A DNA stretch of 64,000 nucleotides from Zygnema cylindricum (taxonomy: Eukaryota; Streptophyta; Zygnematophyceae; Zygnematales; Zygnemataceae): contig JBBHKE010003208.1 of the NCBI GenBank assembly GCA_037447655.1, positions 174,694 through 238,693 on the forward strand, given 5' to 3'. A program made the translations under genes and the position numbers. The stretch's first letter is position 1. Each line of letters opens with the position of its first letter. Of this stretch, positions 49,060-60,500 are shown one piece after another. The notes under the pieces were generated by a model. That model ran no database searches, was not told the DNA's origin, and saw nothing but the letters and a program-made list of their open reading frames with translations.

Positions 49060-49205
49060 TCCTTCATCAACTCGTAGCGGAGAATGTGATAATAGGCAAC
49101 GTCAGAACCTCTGGCACACCCGGGTTCGAACGTCCACAAGGCCACATTTTTATAAAAAATCGCATGTTTGAGCCTATCTGACTGGCAACCATGGCCACCT
49201 TCTCT
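49060..49205 (-). ncRNA. tRNA-like / SINE candidate
   Basis: On the minus strand GTTCGAACCCGGGTGTGCC (about 49115-49133) resembles a tRNA T-arm/B box, in the usual SINE wording. A clear A box upstream is not found; TGGTTGCCAGTCAGATAGG at about 49172-49190 is the only loose candidate. Confidence 0.25.
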
Positions 49206-50608
49206 CTGCCTTCTCTCTTGCTTTCTCTCTCTATCTAGCAGACAGCACACGACTGCAACAAAAAGTAAAGTACAAACCATGTACAAATGATATTTTTCAC
49301 ATTAAGCATTGCACGATATAAAAAAAACAAAATATTAAAAAAATATCAATCATATAAATCCAAAAAAAAAAACATCTTTTTCATCTATCTCTACTCTAAA
49401 TCCTCTTCCCCTACATCAACGTTCATGATGTTTTCATCTAAACCCTCTTCGCCTACCATATGCAACCTTCACGTGCTCCCACTCCTCTCCTCGATTTATG
49501 GGAATGGTTGCGTTTGTCGAAGTCTGAAAGAGAGGATTGTAAAAAGCTTGGGAGGGAGGAGGGTAGGATACAGGGAGGCGGCTTCCTTGCGGTTTCGTTT
49601 TCAATATTTCATGGTGGCTTCTTTCAATTTTTTTTGAAGAAGACGCCCATACAATTTTCAAACTTACCGCGCAAAAATAGTGTGACGTTTCAACGTCTCT
49701 TTTCGAAAATGTGCGTACATTTTCGATGAAGAGACGTACAAGTTCCGTGATATTCCTGTTCAGTTCACTAAACAGAATGTACCAATAACTATGACGTATC
49801 TTTTCCTCGAATTCGGTACATTTCCGTAAAAAAACCGTACATATTACGGAAAATATTGTACTTTTCCCGTAAATTGTCAGTTTCAGTTGAAGTAAACGTT
49901 TTTTTGCGATTTTCAAAATAGTCATGAATTATACTGCTCTAATCAGAAAATTTGAAAAATCGCACGATTTGAACAACACTTAAATAATTCCTTTATTATA
50001 AATATAAAATTATAAGTCCAATCGTGGGATAAAATACTGGAATTCCGATAGCATGGAGATATGCATTCACTTTGATTAAACTATTTGTTAAAGAAAGATG
50101 GTTTTATTTTACTAAAGCATCAGCTATGCTACGCAAATGCAAACAAATATAGACATGATATTCACGAATAAAAAAAGGGAAACATTATGAAGTCCAAACT
50201 AGGTAGAAATAGAAAAAAAAAATGATGTTGCTACGGAAAAATAAAACTAAAAAGAAGCGCAAGGCGCCACTGCAGCAGATTATATAAATACCTAATGTCT
50301 TTTCCCGTGCGATATACCGTAGAAATAAAACCATAATGATATTTTAGGAAATCAAATCAATTAGTGTTTCCAGAAAATCAGGAGTTGTGCGAGCAATATT
50401 TTCCGATTGTTCGAGTCTTCTTCGGGACTTGCGGGATTTCAGGGATCGTACGCGAAAGGCGTCAAAAGTCAAAACTCCTCGCCTCGTAAATCTCGCAAGT
50501 CGCAACAATTGACAGGGAGGCCCCTGTGACCAGTTTCGTCAGATTTCACAAAATCTGCAGACAAGAAAGACTCATTTTTCAACCAGTATGCTCCCTGACA
50601 AACAGTAC
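49206..50608. other. Intergenic, no supported gene
   Basis: A minus-strand open frame of 163 codons at 49434-49925 lacks any recognisable domain and overlaps GTACGG-type motifs. The rest is AT-rich. Confidence 0.45.
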
Positions 50609-50837
50609 AGTACCACCGCGAATCGTTATTAACGTCAAAGGTTTTTTTTCGTCACTTAAAAATTCTTTCTCCGTACACACTTGTCGGGTTTTGGATCTGA
50701 CGGTTGCGATTGAAAGGTAACATTCTCAGCTTCCGATTGGCGGTCTCAAATTGAAAATCGGACATGTGTGTACGGGAAAAAGATGTTTTAAGTGGCGAAA
50801 AAAGCCTTTGACGCTAATAACGATTCGCGGTGGTACT
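50609..50837. mobile_element. MITE group B copy 3 (229 bp)
   Basis: Almost perfect terminal repeats: GTACCACCGCGAATCGTTAT on the left and ATAACGATTCGCGGTGGTAC on the right. The inner repeat is CCGTACACACTTGTCGGGTT with TCGGACATGTGTGTACGGG. Confidence 0.85.
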
Positions 50838-50933
50838 GAAGCCTTATCTGCCAATCAAACAAGAAGCTATCAGTTTCAGAAAGTACAGAATGTCAGACGC
50901 GTTCTGTGAACAATGTCCGTCCAGATCTGCTAC

Positions 50934-51136
50934 TACACCGTGAATCGTTATTAGCCTTATGTACGCTATATCAGCACCCCAAAATTTTGACGTTGATACC
51001 TTAAACATAATAGATTACACTATTTAAGGATGTGGACTATATTACGCCACGTCTCCTTGCACTAAATTAGAATGAATGACGCTAAATTTTTCTTTACACT
51101 AATAATTTCTATACGCTAATAACGATACATGGTGTA
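50934..51136. mobile_element. MITE group C (about 200 bp)
   Basis: The ends TACACCGTGAATCGTTATTA and CTAATAACGATACATGGTGT match the family termini, but the interior (CACCCCAAAATTTTGACG ... GGATGTGGACTATATTACGC) differs from groups A and B. Confidence 0.7.
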
Positions 51137-52393
51137 GCTCTCATGTACGCTTTATAAAATGTCGGTGGAGACATTTTGACGTTTGGCGTGTCGGTGGAGT
51201 ACTCACCAAGAATTTGATGCTGAAATTGTACGGATGTCAAATTCCATCAACGGACAACCAACTGTAACAGTGTAGTACTTCAATGAGTCGACTAATTCTG
51301 GTAGAGAGGTGGTTAAACACTGTTCACTGTTGACAAAACAGTTTGCTTGAAACTGTTTTGGGCTTTTGGCAAATTTCTGGCGATCTATAGATCAGTTAAC
51401 ACCTTACCCATGTGCGGACAAAATCAGTCGCACGGCACTTTCTGTTGAACATTTTAAATTGGAAAAGTACGCGTGGGACTGGCTTCGCCGGTTCGCCAAA
51501 ACTCCAGATCTGTTGCGATTTGCTTTGAGCGCCGCAAACTCGATCGATAATAAAAAAATAATACAGATTTTCAATGATGACAACTGTTTTCTGTACAGAT
51601 GACAGCTGTGTGCATGGACGGGCAATTTATCACTAGATCAAGAGGCAGTTTCTGCCAGCTGGTAAGAGCCGGCCACGGTTTGTCACAAACAGCCTGCGGC
51701 CAAAGATGTAATTCGCAGGCCGTCACCATCCTGTCAAGACAGTCAAATCAGAGGCCGCAAAAGTCAAAATTTTACATAACCGAAACCGACCGTTTTTTTT
51801 TTTCAAAATCTGAGTAACCGACTCCCGACGGAGTTATGTCACGCTCCAAAATTGTTAACCGTTAATAGACCGGCGTTTACGAAAATAAAAGTTAACCGAA
51901 ACTCGATTTCTCGCGACTAACCGTACCCGCCCGTAACAGAAAAAGTACAAAAAAATCTTAGTTTTTCACAACGTATGAATAGGCCAATAATTACGATTTG
52001 TCGCGTTCCCTAAAGTTTGCGAAATGTAGTGTTACAACCGTGTCAGATTTGCGACGCTAATCATGATGTCACGTACTTCCACGATACCAAAGAGTACAAA
52101 ATACAATAATGTTGGATTGTATGAACAGTACAAATTTTTCAGTTTTTTTCGTTTTTAGCTTGACCGACGGTAACCGACTTTTTTTTTCTTATGGTGAATC
52201 AACCGACCGCGACCGCCCGACCCCCAAAATTTGGCAACCGAATCCGTTCCGGATCCGGCACGGGCAGTCGGTTAACGGTCGGTCACGGTTTCGGTTGACC
52301 GTTTGCGACCTATGAGGCACATCCTAAGCACCAGACCAAACCGTATCGGTTTTCGACGATTTTTTACGGAAGTACAGTATTTTTACTTGCGTA
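51137..52393. other. Intergenic, no recognised gene
   Basis: A + strand open frame of 78 codons at 51366-51602 (contains EKYAWDWLRRFAKTPDLLRF) matches nothing I know. 51830-52320 is rich in CCGAC/CGGTTA motifs (ACCGACxGTAACCGAC), a diverged short repeat. Confidence 0.4.
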
Positions 52394-52609
52394 GTACACC
52401 GTGTATCGCGGTATTAATATTCTTTCCGTCTCTTAAAACATTTTTTCTCTGTACAAAACCGTCGAACTGTTGATATGACGGCTACGATTGAAATTTAAGA
52501 TTCTCAGCTTCCAATTGGCGGTCTCAAATTGAAAATCAAACAAGTGTGTACGGAGAAAGATGTTTTGAGTTGGCAAAAAATATTTACCCTAATAGCGATT
52601 CAAGGTGTA
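52394..52609. mobile_element. MITE group B copy 4 (216 bp)
   Basis: The ends are GTACACCGTGTATCGCGGTA and CTAATAGCGATTCAAGGTGT. The interior keeps GGCGGTCTCAAATTGAAAAT and GTGTGTACGGAGAAAGATG of group B. Confidence 0.75.
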
Positions 52610-53540
52610 GGGGATAGGCGTATTTTGATTATTTTCACGAGCGAAGTCCACGGTCTATTTCAAACATGCGTTACTCCGTGGGTTTGGTTTCTATGGAGCG
52701 GCATTCCACCGCATGAAAAGTGTCGTAAAACTCGCCCAGGCTCGCTGTTTGGTTCGATTGGGATCACGCGCTGGACAGTGGATACGCATTGTTTTTCACT
52801 TAGGAAATGTACGGTCGATGTTAAAACGCTGTCCGAAAAAGTAAAAGGTTATTTTCCTTCTTTCGTATACAAAAGTGGTATATGTAATATAAATCTTTCA
52901 ATCGTATGTTCGTTATTGTGTCAGTAAATGTGTACATTACACTGCCCATCGTTATTGACCTTAATAAAGACTATCCAAAGAGTGTAATTCAATAACTCAA
53001 AAATAGTGTTAACCATAATTAATTAAAAGAGTGTGGTTTAACCAACCACTTCTATAAAGTAAATTAGTAATAAGCATTTTGGTTAAATCATTGCAATCAC
53101 AACATTGCATGGTACTAGAAATGAGGTTATTTATAGTGTTATATGGGTCTATATGTAAGTATATTGAATATCACGCTTCGTCAAGCATTAACAACAACTT
53201 AGGGACAACAACAGTGCATGGATAGTGCTTCTTACAATAACAAAAAACAAATATAATTATTATGTAATGTAATTATTGCATTCATAAATACAAAAAATAT
53301 AATTATTATGTAATGTAATTATTGCATTCATAAATACAAAAATAGAAGTTGTTGCGACTTGAAATTAAGTAATATCGTGTGAGGAACTCCTAACTTATCG
53401 CTCTTAGTCACTAATTGCAGCATATGATGCGCTAATAATCCTTAAAAAACACACGATGGTAGATTTTATACAAATCAATAAAATGGCGTGGTACGATAAC
53501 GATTACCGTGTTCTCTAAAAAATATTCGTCTTTTTGCCAT
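52610..53540. other. Intergenic with an exact 46 bp tandem duplication
   Basis: At about 53246-53342 a 46 bp unit (ATATAATTATTATGTAATGT ...) occurs twice in tandem without visible changes. No gene is supported. Confidence 0.5.
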
Positions 53541-53652
53541 GATTGATTATCTTCATATGTTAATGTCAGCATTTCAAAATGCTTTGAGAAACGTTGATTG
53601 GATGACAAGAAAAGCAGCTGCAGAGAAACGTGGACAAATTGTGTCTGACATG
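53541..53652 (+). pseudogene. Possible isolated exon of a peptidase M13 (neprilysin-like) protein
   Basis: The frame reads YLHMLMSAFQNALRNVDWMT then RKAAAEKRGQIVSDM, ending at a GT donor (GTGCGT at 53653). The pattern FxxxLxxxDWMxxxTRxxAxEK is typical of the helical part of M13 metallopeptidases. The zinc motif HExxH is not seen anywhere near, and no partner exon was found, so this is either a captured exon or part of a gene whose other exons I missed. The match is by eye only. Confidence 0.3.
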
Positions 53653-53683
53653 GTGCGTCTTATTTTAGTAATTACAAGTCCAC

Positions 53684-53892
53684 CACACCTTGTATCGCTA
53701 TTAGTGTTAATGTTAAATATCTTTTCTCCAAACACATTTGTCCGATTTTCAATTTGAGACCGCCAACTGGAAGTTGAGACTCTTACCTTTCAATCGCAAC
53801 CGTCAGATTAAAAATCGATCGATTTTGTACGGAGAAAAGATGTTTTGAGAGACGAAAAGAATATTAACACTAAAAGCAAATCTCAGTGTACC
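53684..53892. mobile_element. MITE group B copy 5 (about 209 bp)
   Basis: The ends are CACACCTTGTATCGCTATTA and AACACTAAAAGCAAATCTCA then GTGTAC. The interior has TTGTCCGATTTTCAATTTGA and GTACGGAGAAAAGATG. The right end is more diverged. Confidence 0.7.
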
Positions 53893-54436
53893 TTAGAACC
53901 ATCGAAAATTGTCGCTCTGATAAGGTGCTTCTCATAAGGTGCCATGCCATTATATTTTGTTAGATAAAACAATGTTGAGCCCAATATGTAGATCATAGTT
54001 TTTGGATTCGTGCGAATTTTTCATAATTTACGATTCCTACACATTACTCGCGAGTTTTGAACTTTTTGTTAAAATTCGCTTAGTACTTCTGTACGGAAAA
54101 CTGAAGAGAAACTGTACGGAAAAATGAACGGCAAATGTACGGATAAATATACGGAATTTTACATAAAGAGTCGTTCTACAGTTTACGCACGGTAAGTTTA
54201 AATTTATGTACACCTGTCCTTTTCTACAAAGAAGCCACCATTAAAACTCCTCTACAAGGAAGCCGCCATTGCTGACGTCACAAAAAAAGCCACTAAAACT
54301 GCCATTGAAGCCGTTGTGGAAGCATTTACAAACCTCGACTCGACCGAAGCAACGATGACAAGAACTCAAAGAGTAGAGTGGGAGCACGTTAAGGCTCCAG
54401 ACGGTGGGCTTCTTGGGGACTCTCACAGAGAGAGAG

Positions 54437-54467
<31 letters not shown>

Positions 54468-54624
54468 GAGGGGGGGGGGGGAGAGAGAGATGATAGGATC
54501 TTACACAAAATGCAGAGTGCAAGATTACAGCTGTAGCAAAAAAAACAAATCAGACGAGAGAGAACTGTCCACGAAAGCCAATATATTTCATGGACATTTT
54601 CTCCCAGAAAAAGATTAAGTTTCC
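53893..54624. other. Intergenic with a GA/G-rich tract
   Basis: GTACGG motifs cluster at 54090-54150. A GA tract with a G run lies at 54427-54489; open frames across it are artefacts. No gene is supported. Confidence 0.5.
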
Positions 54625-54991
54625 CTCCCACTAAGCTGTAGTAAATAGTACTCCAAGTGAAACGTCACACTATCAAATAATAAAAACCAAACGAAACATA
54701 AAGTACGCACGAAGCGTCTACCAATCAAAACACGTCATCACGCAAAACAACATAAAACTAAAGTACAACACAAATGTATACCTAAACGTACAACCCAAAC
54801 AAACCCGTACAAACCAAACGACAATTGTACCTGGTCGTCACAAAACCGAATCTATGCGAGACCAGGAATCTACGAAAGGATCTAAAAGACATAATGACGC
54901 AAAACCAACAAAACGACCCACTAAAACAAAACAACAAATTATCTAGCCGCGCGACAGACCGCGACAGCTGATTACAACATTGAATCTAACA
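54625..54991 (-). repeat. Ty1/copia LTR candidate (3' LTR)
   Basis: On the minus strand the purine run TTTGAGAGGGGGATT (54991-55005) is a typical polypurine tract directly followed by TGTTAGATTC, a usual copia LTR start. The far end is not resolved; 54625 is an estimate. Confidence 0.5.
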
Positions 54992-55015
54992 ATCCCCCTC
55001 TCAAAGTTGTAATCA

Positions 55016-55243
55016 TTACACCACTCCTATTTTAGGTCTTCCCCTCACAAGTACATCATGACTCGCGGCTTTCGTCAGCATATCCGCGGCTTCCTCCAAC
55101 GTCGAAACGCACAAAAATTCAACCTCCTTAGCAGTGACCAAACCGCGTACGAAGTGCCACTGAATCCTGATATGCTTTGTCCTTTTGTGAAATACAGGAT
55201 TCTTCACCAATCCCATCGAACTCATACTGTCAGAAAATATTCA
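55016..55243 (-). mobile_element. Ty1/copia RNase H C-terminus
   Basis: The minus-strand frame has KNPVFHKRTKHIRIQWHFVR and then STLEEAADMLTKAAS, the closing RNase H wording of copia polyproteins (KNPxxHxRTKHIxxxxHFxR, then ADxLTKA). It is followed by the polypurine tract and LTR. Upstream pol is absent: the frame is cut off at 55243, right before the transposase-like exon, so only the 3' end of a copia element remains. Confidence 0.85.
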
Positions 55244-56074
55244 GAAGAGACACAAATGCCAAGAAACGTGGAAGAATTACAGTACGAAGAGCCTTTCGAG
55301 GAAGAAGATCTGATCGAAGATGTTGATGCAGAGGGTGGATGCTACTATAAGTTCCCGGTATCACCCCGGAAAACTCAACACGTTTCAACGAAGATTACTC
55401 GCATCCGAGTAATAAATTGGATGATCGCCTACAAACAAGCCAACGAAAAAAAAATCATCATTCCGAGGACCATGAAGAAGTTCCCTGAACACTTCACCAC
55501 TGGAGACTACAGATGCAGTAAGTGTTTCTACCATTCCCTTTTTCCATTATCGCATACATCTCGGCTGTTTACATGCTTTGGCACTCGCTCACGACGTGCA
55601 ATCACTAATCCACTCCCTCTCTCCCCATTCCCCTCTCTCCCTCACCCTTCTTCTCACCCCTCCCATTTTGTCTCACCCTCTCGTCCAATTCCCTCTCCCT
55701 CTCCCTCTCCCTAAATCGACACTCTCTCTCCCTTTCCCCTAAATCGGTCTCACTCTCCCTCTCCCGCCCTACATTTGTCATCTCTTTATCCTCCACCTCT
55801 CCCTCTTCCTTTGAAATTCTATGGGCTCCATTGCCCACAGAATTCGCATATCCAAAAGAAGCTAATCTAGATAGTGCCGACTCCAATTTGATATAAACCC
55901 AAATGAATGATCCCTTGACAATCAAAACCCCAATACACCTTCACCTCTGTGAAGAGAAGACCTTCTGTGTGCTCAGTTCCACCACAGAATGGAAAGCTTG
56001 AATATGTGTTTTGGACAATATTCCCCACATTGAATTTCCCACTAAATAAGTGTCACCCTTGCACGCAAAGACTT

Positions 56075-56220
56075 TGACCGACCACACCCCTGTGTAGCTT
56101 AGACTCCCCTGAGTCCGCAGCAAAAAGAATCACTGAATTTGCTCACCTGAGCATTAAGTTATGGCTGGTCAAAGATGACCTTTATAGTTACAAGCTCTTT
56201 AGAGAGAGGTACCTAAATAT
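56075..56220 (+). repeat. Dispersed repeat segment, copy 2 (related to 13725-13865)
   Basis: GACTCCCCTGAGTC, GCAAAAAGAATCACTGAATT and AAGTTATGG in the same order and strand as copy 1. Confidence 0.5.
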
Positions 56221-56621
56221 TACCAAGTCTTGGTCTGCCTACTCACGACTACCTACTACAAAACCCTAGTCCAATAGGAACACTATATTGTACAAAAAGG
56301 TACAATGGGCGATGTACTTATTGTACGTCCATTGTACGACAAGGTCTACAAGGTGACACCTGTCAAATCGGAAGCCATGGTTCCTCGTTCTATCTTCTCC
56401 GGTATCAAATAATGTGGCGCCACGTGGCACTGCGTGACGGTATCTCCGTATGCCACCAAAAGCTCACTTCGCGTGGCGGTTATAATGTCGGCCGTCCGAT
56501 CAAAACATATTTTACACGGTTCAGATTCGCGTACATGCATGAATTGCTCCTTTTGGTTAGTCTGCTGTTAATTAGTTGTTGCGTTAATGTTTAAATATCT
56601 TTGAAACCCTTCACGTGTATC

Positions 56622-56710
56622 GTTTCGACAACGCCTTAGTGGTTAAGACGTACGACTATACATAAGGCCCCAAAACCAGATTCAAATCTGGACTAAAACA
56701 ACATTTTTGT
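56622..56710 (+). ncRNA. tRNA-like / SINE head candidate
   Basis: CTTAGTGGTTAAGACG resembles a D-arm/A box, and CCAGATTCAAATCTGG forms a T-arm-like stem with a TTCAAAT loop (B box). The spacing is near that of a tRNA, but the acceptor stem does not pair well, so a tRNA-derived repeat is more likely than a working tRNA. Confidence 0.35.
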
Positions 56711-56894
56711 AAAATATCCTCTATTTCAAAATCTGCCACTTTCTAAATATGGCGGCATTCATGGCGTGCCTTTGATCCTTACTCTCTTTCTTTAAAGTAA
56801 AAATAAAATAGAGAAGTGAACTATTAGTTACCTCTTTTCAACACTCTATTTGTTTTTTCAATACAAACCTAAAAAATACATAAATTTCAACATC

Positions 56895-57690
56895 CTTAAA
56901 TCGGCACTCTCGCTCTCACTCTCCCTCTCCTTTTCCCCTAATATTTCCATCTTCTTATCTTCTCCCTCTCCCTCTCCCTCTCCATATCCCTCTCTTTCTC
57001 CCTCTCCCTTCTCTCTCTTTCACAATTCCCCTCTCCCTCTCCCTCTACAAAATCTGTCCACTCCCTTTCTTTCTCTCTCCCTCTCCTTCTCCCAATCCCC
57101 TTCATATGCCCTCTCTCTCTTTCTTTCTCCCTCTCCCTCTCCCCCTCCCTCTACCTCACCCTCTTCCTCTCCCTCCCCCTCTCCCTCTACCTCACCCTCT
57201 CCCTCTCCCTCCCCCTCTCCCTCTCCCTCTCTCCAAAATCTGTCCTCTCCTTTTTCTTCACTCTCTCCCTCCCTCTCCCTCTCTTCTCCCTCTCCCTCTC
57301 CCTTTCCCTTTCCCTCTCACTCTCCAAAACCTGTCCACTCCCTTTCCTTCACTCTCCCCCTCCCTCTCCCTCTCCCTCTTCCTCTCCCTCTCCCTCTCCC
57401 TCTCTAAAATCTTTCCACTCCCTTTCCTTCTCTCTTCCTCTCCTTCTCCCACTCCCCTCCATATGCGCTATCGCTCTCCTTCTCCCTCTCCCTTTCCCCT
57501 AAATCGCACTCTCCCTTTCCCCTAAATCGGCACTCTCCCTCTCTCTCTCCTCTCCTTCTCCCCTCTAACTCTCCCTCTCCTTCTCCCCTAAATTTGTCCT
57601 CTTTTCCCTCTTCCTCTTTCTCTCCCTAAATCGACACTCTCTCTCCCTCTCCCCTAAATCGGTCTCCCTCTCCCTCTTCCTGTTGTTCTG
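56895..57690 (+). repeat. CT-rich repeat array, left block
   Basis: Dense (CTCTCC)n with recurring linkers such as CAAAATCTGTCCACTCCCTT (about 57048, 57326) and CCCTAAATCGGCACTCTCC. The long Ser/Pro/Leu frames here are artefacts of the repeat. Confidence 0.9.
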
Positions 57691-57974
57691 ACACAACTAG
57701 TGGCACTGAAGATGAAGAAGATGCAGCAGTAGTCATCGTAGAACAAATCAAGAGAGGAAGCTTCCACAAATACCAATGGCTGAACAGAAACTTTGACAGA
57801 CTATAACTTTCTGAAAAACGCTCCAAACGTCCTGCAATTTTGCCACATTGTAGCTAACATAAAAAGAAACACACACACCAAATTTCAATCAATTCCGCTC
57901 ACAAATCTGTGAGATATGTAGAAATGAAATTACATAAAACTGAGTGTACAGTTTTCATATCATTTGTTCCTAAA
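57691..57974. other. Non-CT segment inside the array
   Basis: Ordinary-composition sequence between the CT array and the LTR-like repeat. No feature recognised; its minus-strand open frame lacks any signature. Confidence 0.4.
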
Positions 57975-58420
57975 AATCAAATTCACTAAGTCCTACTTTT
58001 ATACACCGAAACTACACTAACCTGTACGGAGGCATTCCAGCCGTACATCTAACATTCTACCACAAATATTTACACCGAAGTTAAGACAACGTAAAGTGAT
58101 AATGATCTAGTCACGCCTCGTCACTATTTGTTGGCGGCGGCTGTCACCGGTCCGATTAGAGGATTTGGCACCGTAGAATTGACTTTACGAAGTCCAGTGG
58201 TCCTGCCGAATTTCCGTACGTCCACGGAGGACATACTCACGCATTCTCCCAAGTGACGACACGTGTCCCAAGTGTGAATGAACCGTGAACTCCCAACTTC
58301 ACTGTCACACTAATTTCGGTAAGTATTGAACCGAACTCAACCAAAAAATAGCTTAAGTCCTGAACAACTCTCTCTCACAGCTGAGGCATAAAGATGACTA
58401 AAGCTTTCTAAAAACAACAC
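57975..58420 (-). repeat. 440 bp dispersed repeat (LTR-like), copy 2, inverted
   Basis: Reverse complement of 8087-8527 with few differences, including ACTTTTATACACCGAAACTA and GTACGGAGGCATTCCAGCC. It ends TTCTAAAAACAACA just before the right CT block. Confidence 0.75.
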
Positions 58421-60500
58421 TTCCCCCCCCTAAAAATTTCCTCTCTTTTTCCTCTTCCTCTCCCTCTCCTTAAGTCGACACTCTCGCTCTCACTCTCCTC
58501 CTCCCCTACATTTGCCATCTCCTTGCCTTCTCCCTCTCCCTTTATCTCACTCTCCCCCTCTCCCTCTCCCTCTCCAAATTCTGTCCACTCCCTTTCCTTC
58601 TCTCTCCCTCTCCTTCTCCCTCTCCCCTCTATATGCGCTCTAGCTATCCTTCTCCCTCTCCCTTTCCCCTTAATCGCACTGTCCCTTTCCCTTAAATCGG
58701 CACTCTCCCTCTCTCTCTCCCTCTCATTCTCCCCTATCACTCTCCATCTCCTTCTCCCCTAAATTTGCCCTCTTTTCCCTCTTCCTCTCTCTCTCCCTAA
58801 ATCGACACTCTCCCCCCCCTCTCCCCTAAATCGGTCTCACTCTCCCTCTCCCCCCCCCTAAATTTGTCCTCTTTTTTTACTCTTCCTTTCCCTCTCCTTT
58901 AAATCGGCACTTTCGCTCACACTCTCCCTCTCCTTATCCCCTACATTTGCCATCTCCTTGACTTCTCCCTCTCACTCTCCCTCTCTCTCACTCTCCCCCT
59001 CTCCCTCTCCCTCTCCAAATTCTGTCCACTCACTTTCCTTCTCTCTCCCTCTCCCCTCCATATGCGCCCTCGCTATCCTTCTCCCTCTCCCTTTCCCCTA
59101 AATCAAACTGTCCCTTTCCCCTAAATCGGCACTCTCCCTCTCTGTCTCCCTCTCCTTTCCCTCTCTCCATCTCTCTCTCCTTCTCCCCTAAATTTGCCCT
59201 CTTTTCCCTCTTCCTCTCTTACTCCCTAAATCGTCACTCTCTCTCCCTCTTTCCCAAATTAATCTCACTCTCCCTCTTCCCCCCCTAAATTTGTGCTCTC
59301 TTTTTCCTCTTCCTCTCCCTCTCCAAAATCTGTCCACTCCCTTTCCTTCTCTCTCCCTCTCCTTCTCCCTCTCCCCTCTATATGCACTCTCGCTCTCCTT
59401 GTCCATCTCCCCCTCCCTCTCCTTCTCCCTCTCCCTCTCCCTCTCCCTCTCACTCTATCCAAAAAATTTATACCCCCTTTCCTCTTCTCTCCCCCTCCCT
59501 TTCTCTCTCCCTCTCCCTCTCCCTCCCCCTCTCCCTCTCACTCTCTCCAAAATCTATCCATTCCCTTTCCTTCTCCCTCTCCCTCTCCCTCTTCCTCTCC
59601 CTCTCTCTCTCCCTCCACCTCTCCCTCTCACTCTCTCCAAAATCTGTCCACTCCCTTTCCTTCTCTCCCTTCCCTCTCCCTCTTACTCTCCCTCTCCCTC
59701 CCCCTCTCTCTCTCCCTCTCTCAAAAATCTGTCCACTCCCTTTCCTTCTCCCTCTCCCTCTCCCTCTTCCTCTCCCTCTCCCTCTCCCTCTCCCTTCCCC
59801 TTCCCCTCTCCCTTATCCTCTCCCTCTTCCTCTCCTTCTCCCTCACCCTCTCCCTCTCACTCTCTCCAAAATATGTCCACTCCCTTTCCTTCTCTCTCCC
59901 TTCCCACTCTCTCTCCCTCTCTCTCTCCCTCTCTCTCTCCCTCTCTCCAAAATCAGTCTTCCTTTCTTTCCCTCTCCCTCTCCTTCTCCCTCTCCCTCTC
60001 CCTCTCCCTCTCCCTCTCCCTCTCCCTCCCCCTCTCCCTCTCCCTTCCCCTCTCCCTCTCCCTCATCCCCCCCTCTCCCTCTCACTCTCTCCAAAATGTG
60101 TCCACTCCCTTTCTTTCTCTCTCCCTCTCTTTCTCCCTCTCCCCTCTATCTGCGCTCTTGCTCTTCTTCTCTATCTCCCTTTCCCCTAAATCGCACTCTC
60201 CCTTTCCCTAAATCGTCACTCTCCCTTTCCCTAAATCCTCACTCTCCCTCTCCCAAAATCTATTCATTCCCTTTCCTTCTCTCTTCCTCTCCCTCTCCCT
60301 CTCCCTCTCTCTTACATTGGCGCTCTCACTCTCCTCTCACTTTCCTTTTTCTCTTAATCGACACTCTCTCTCACTCTCACTCTCTTTATACTCTCCCTCT
60401 CCCTCTCCTTTTCCCCTAAATTTGGACTATCCCTCTCCCAAAATTTGTCCGTTCCCCTCCCTCTCCCTCTCGCTCTCCCTCTCCCAAATGTTCACGTTTT
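58421..60500 (+). repeat. CT-rich higher-order repeat array, right block
   Basis: About 2 kb of (CTCCCT)n punctuated by linkers in a fixed order: AAATTCTGTCCACTCC, CTATATGCGCTCT, CCCTAAATCGCACT, CCCTAAATTTGCCCTCTTTT, CCCTAAATCGACACTCTC, CCCTAAATCGGTCTCACTCT. Several cycles are visible at 58430-58860, 58860-59290 and 59290-60250, the last expanded. This is non-coding despite long frames in three phases. Confidence 0.9.

Noticed and set aside
49434-49925. 163-codon minus-strand frame
   Set aside because: No recognisable domain and no splice or start support.
53246-53342. CRISPR-like or satellite array
   Set aside because: Only two copies of a 46 bp unit without spacers; a simple tandem duplication.
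59291-60419. Long + strand frames in three phases rich in Ser, Pro and Leu
   Set aside because: They are translations of (CTCCCT)n repeat in every phase, with no domain or start context.
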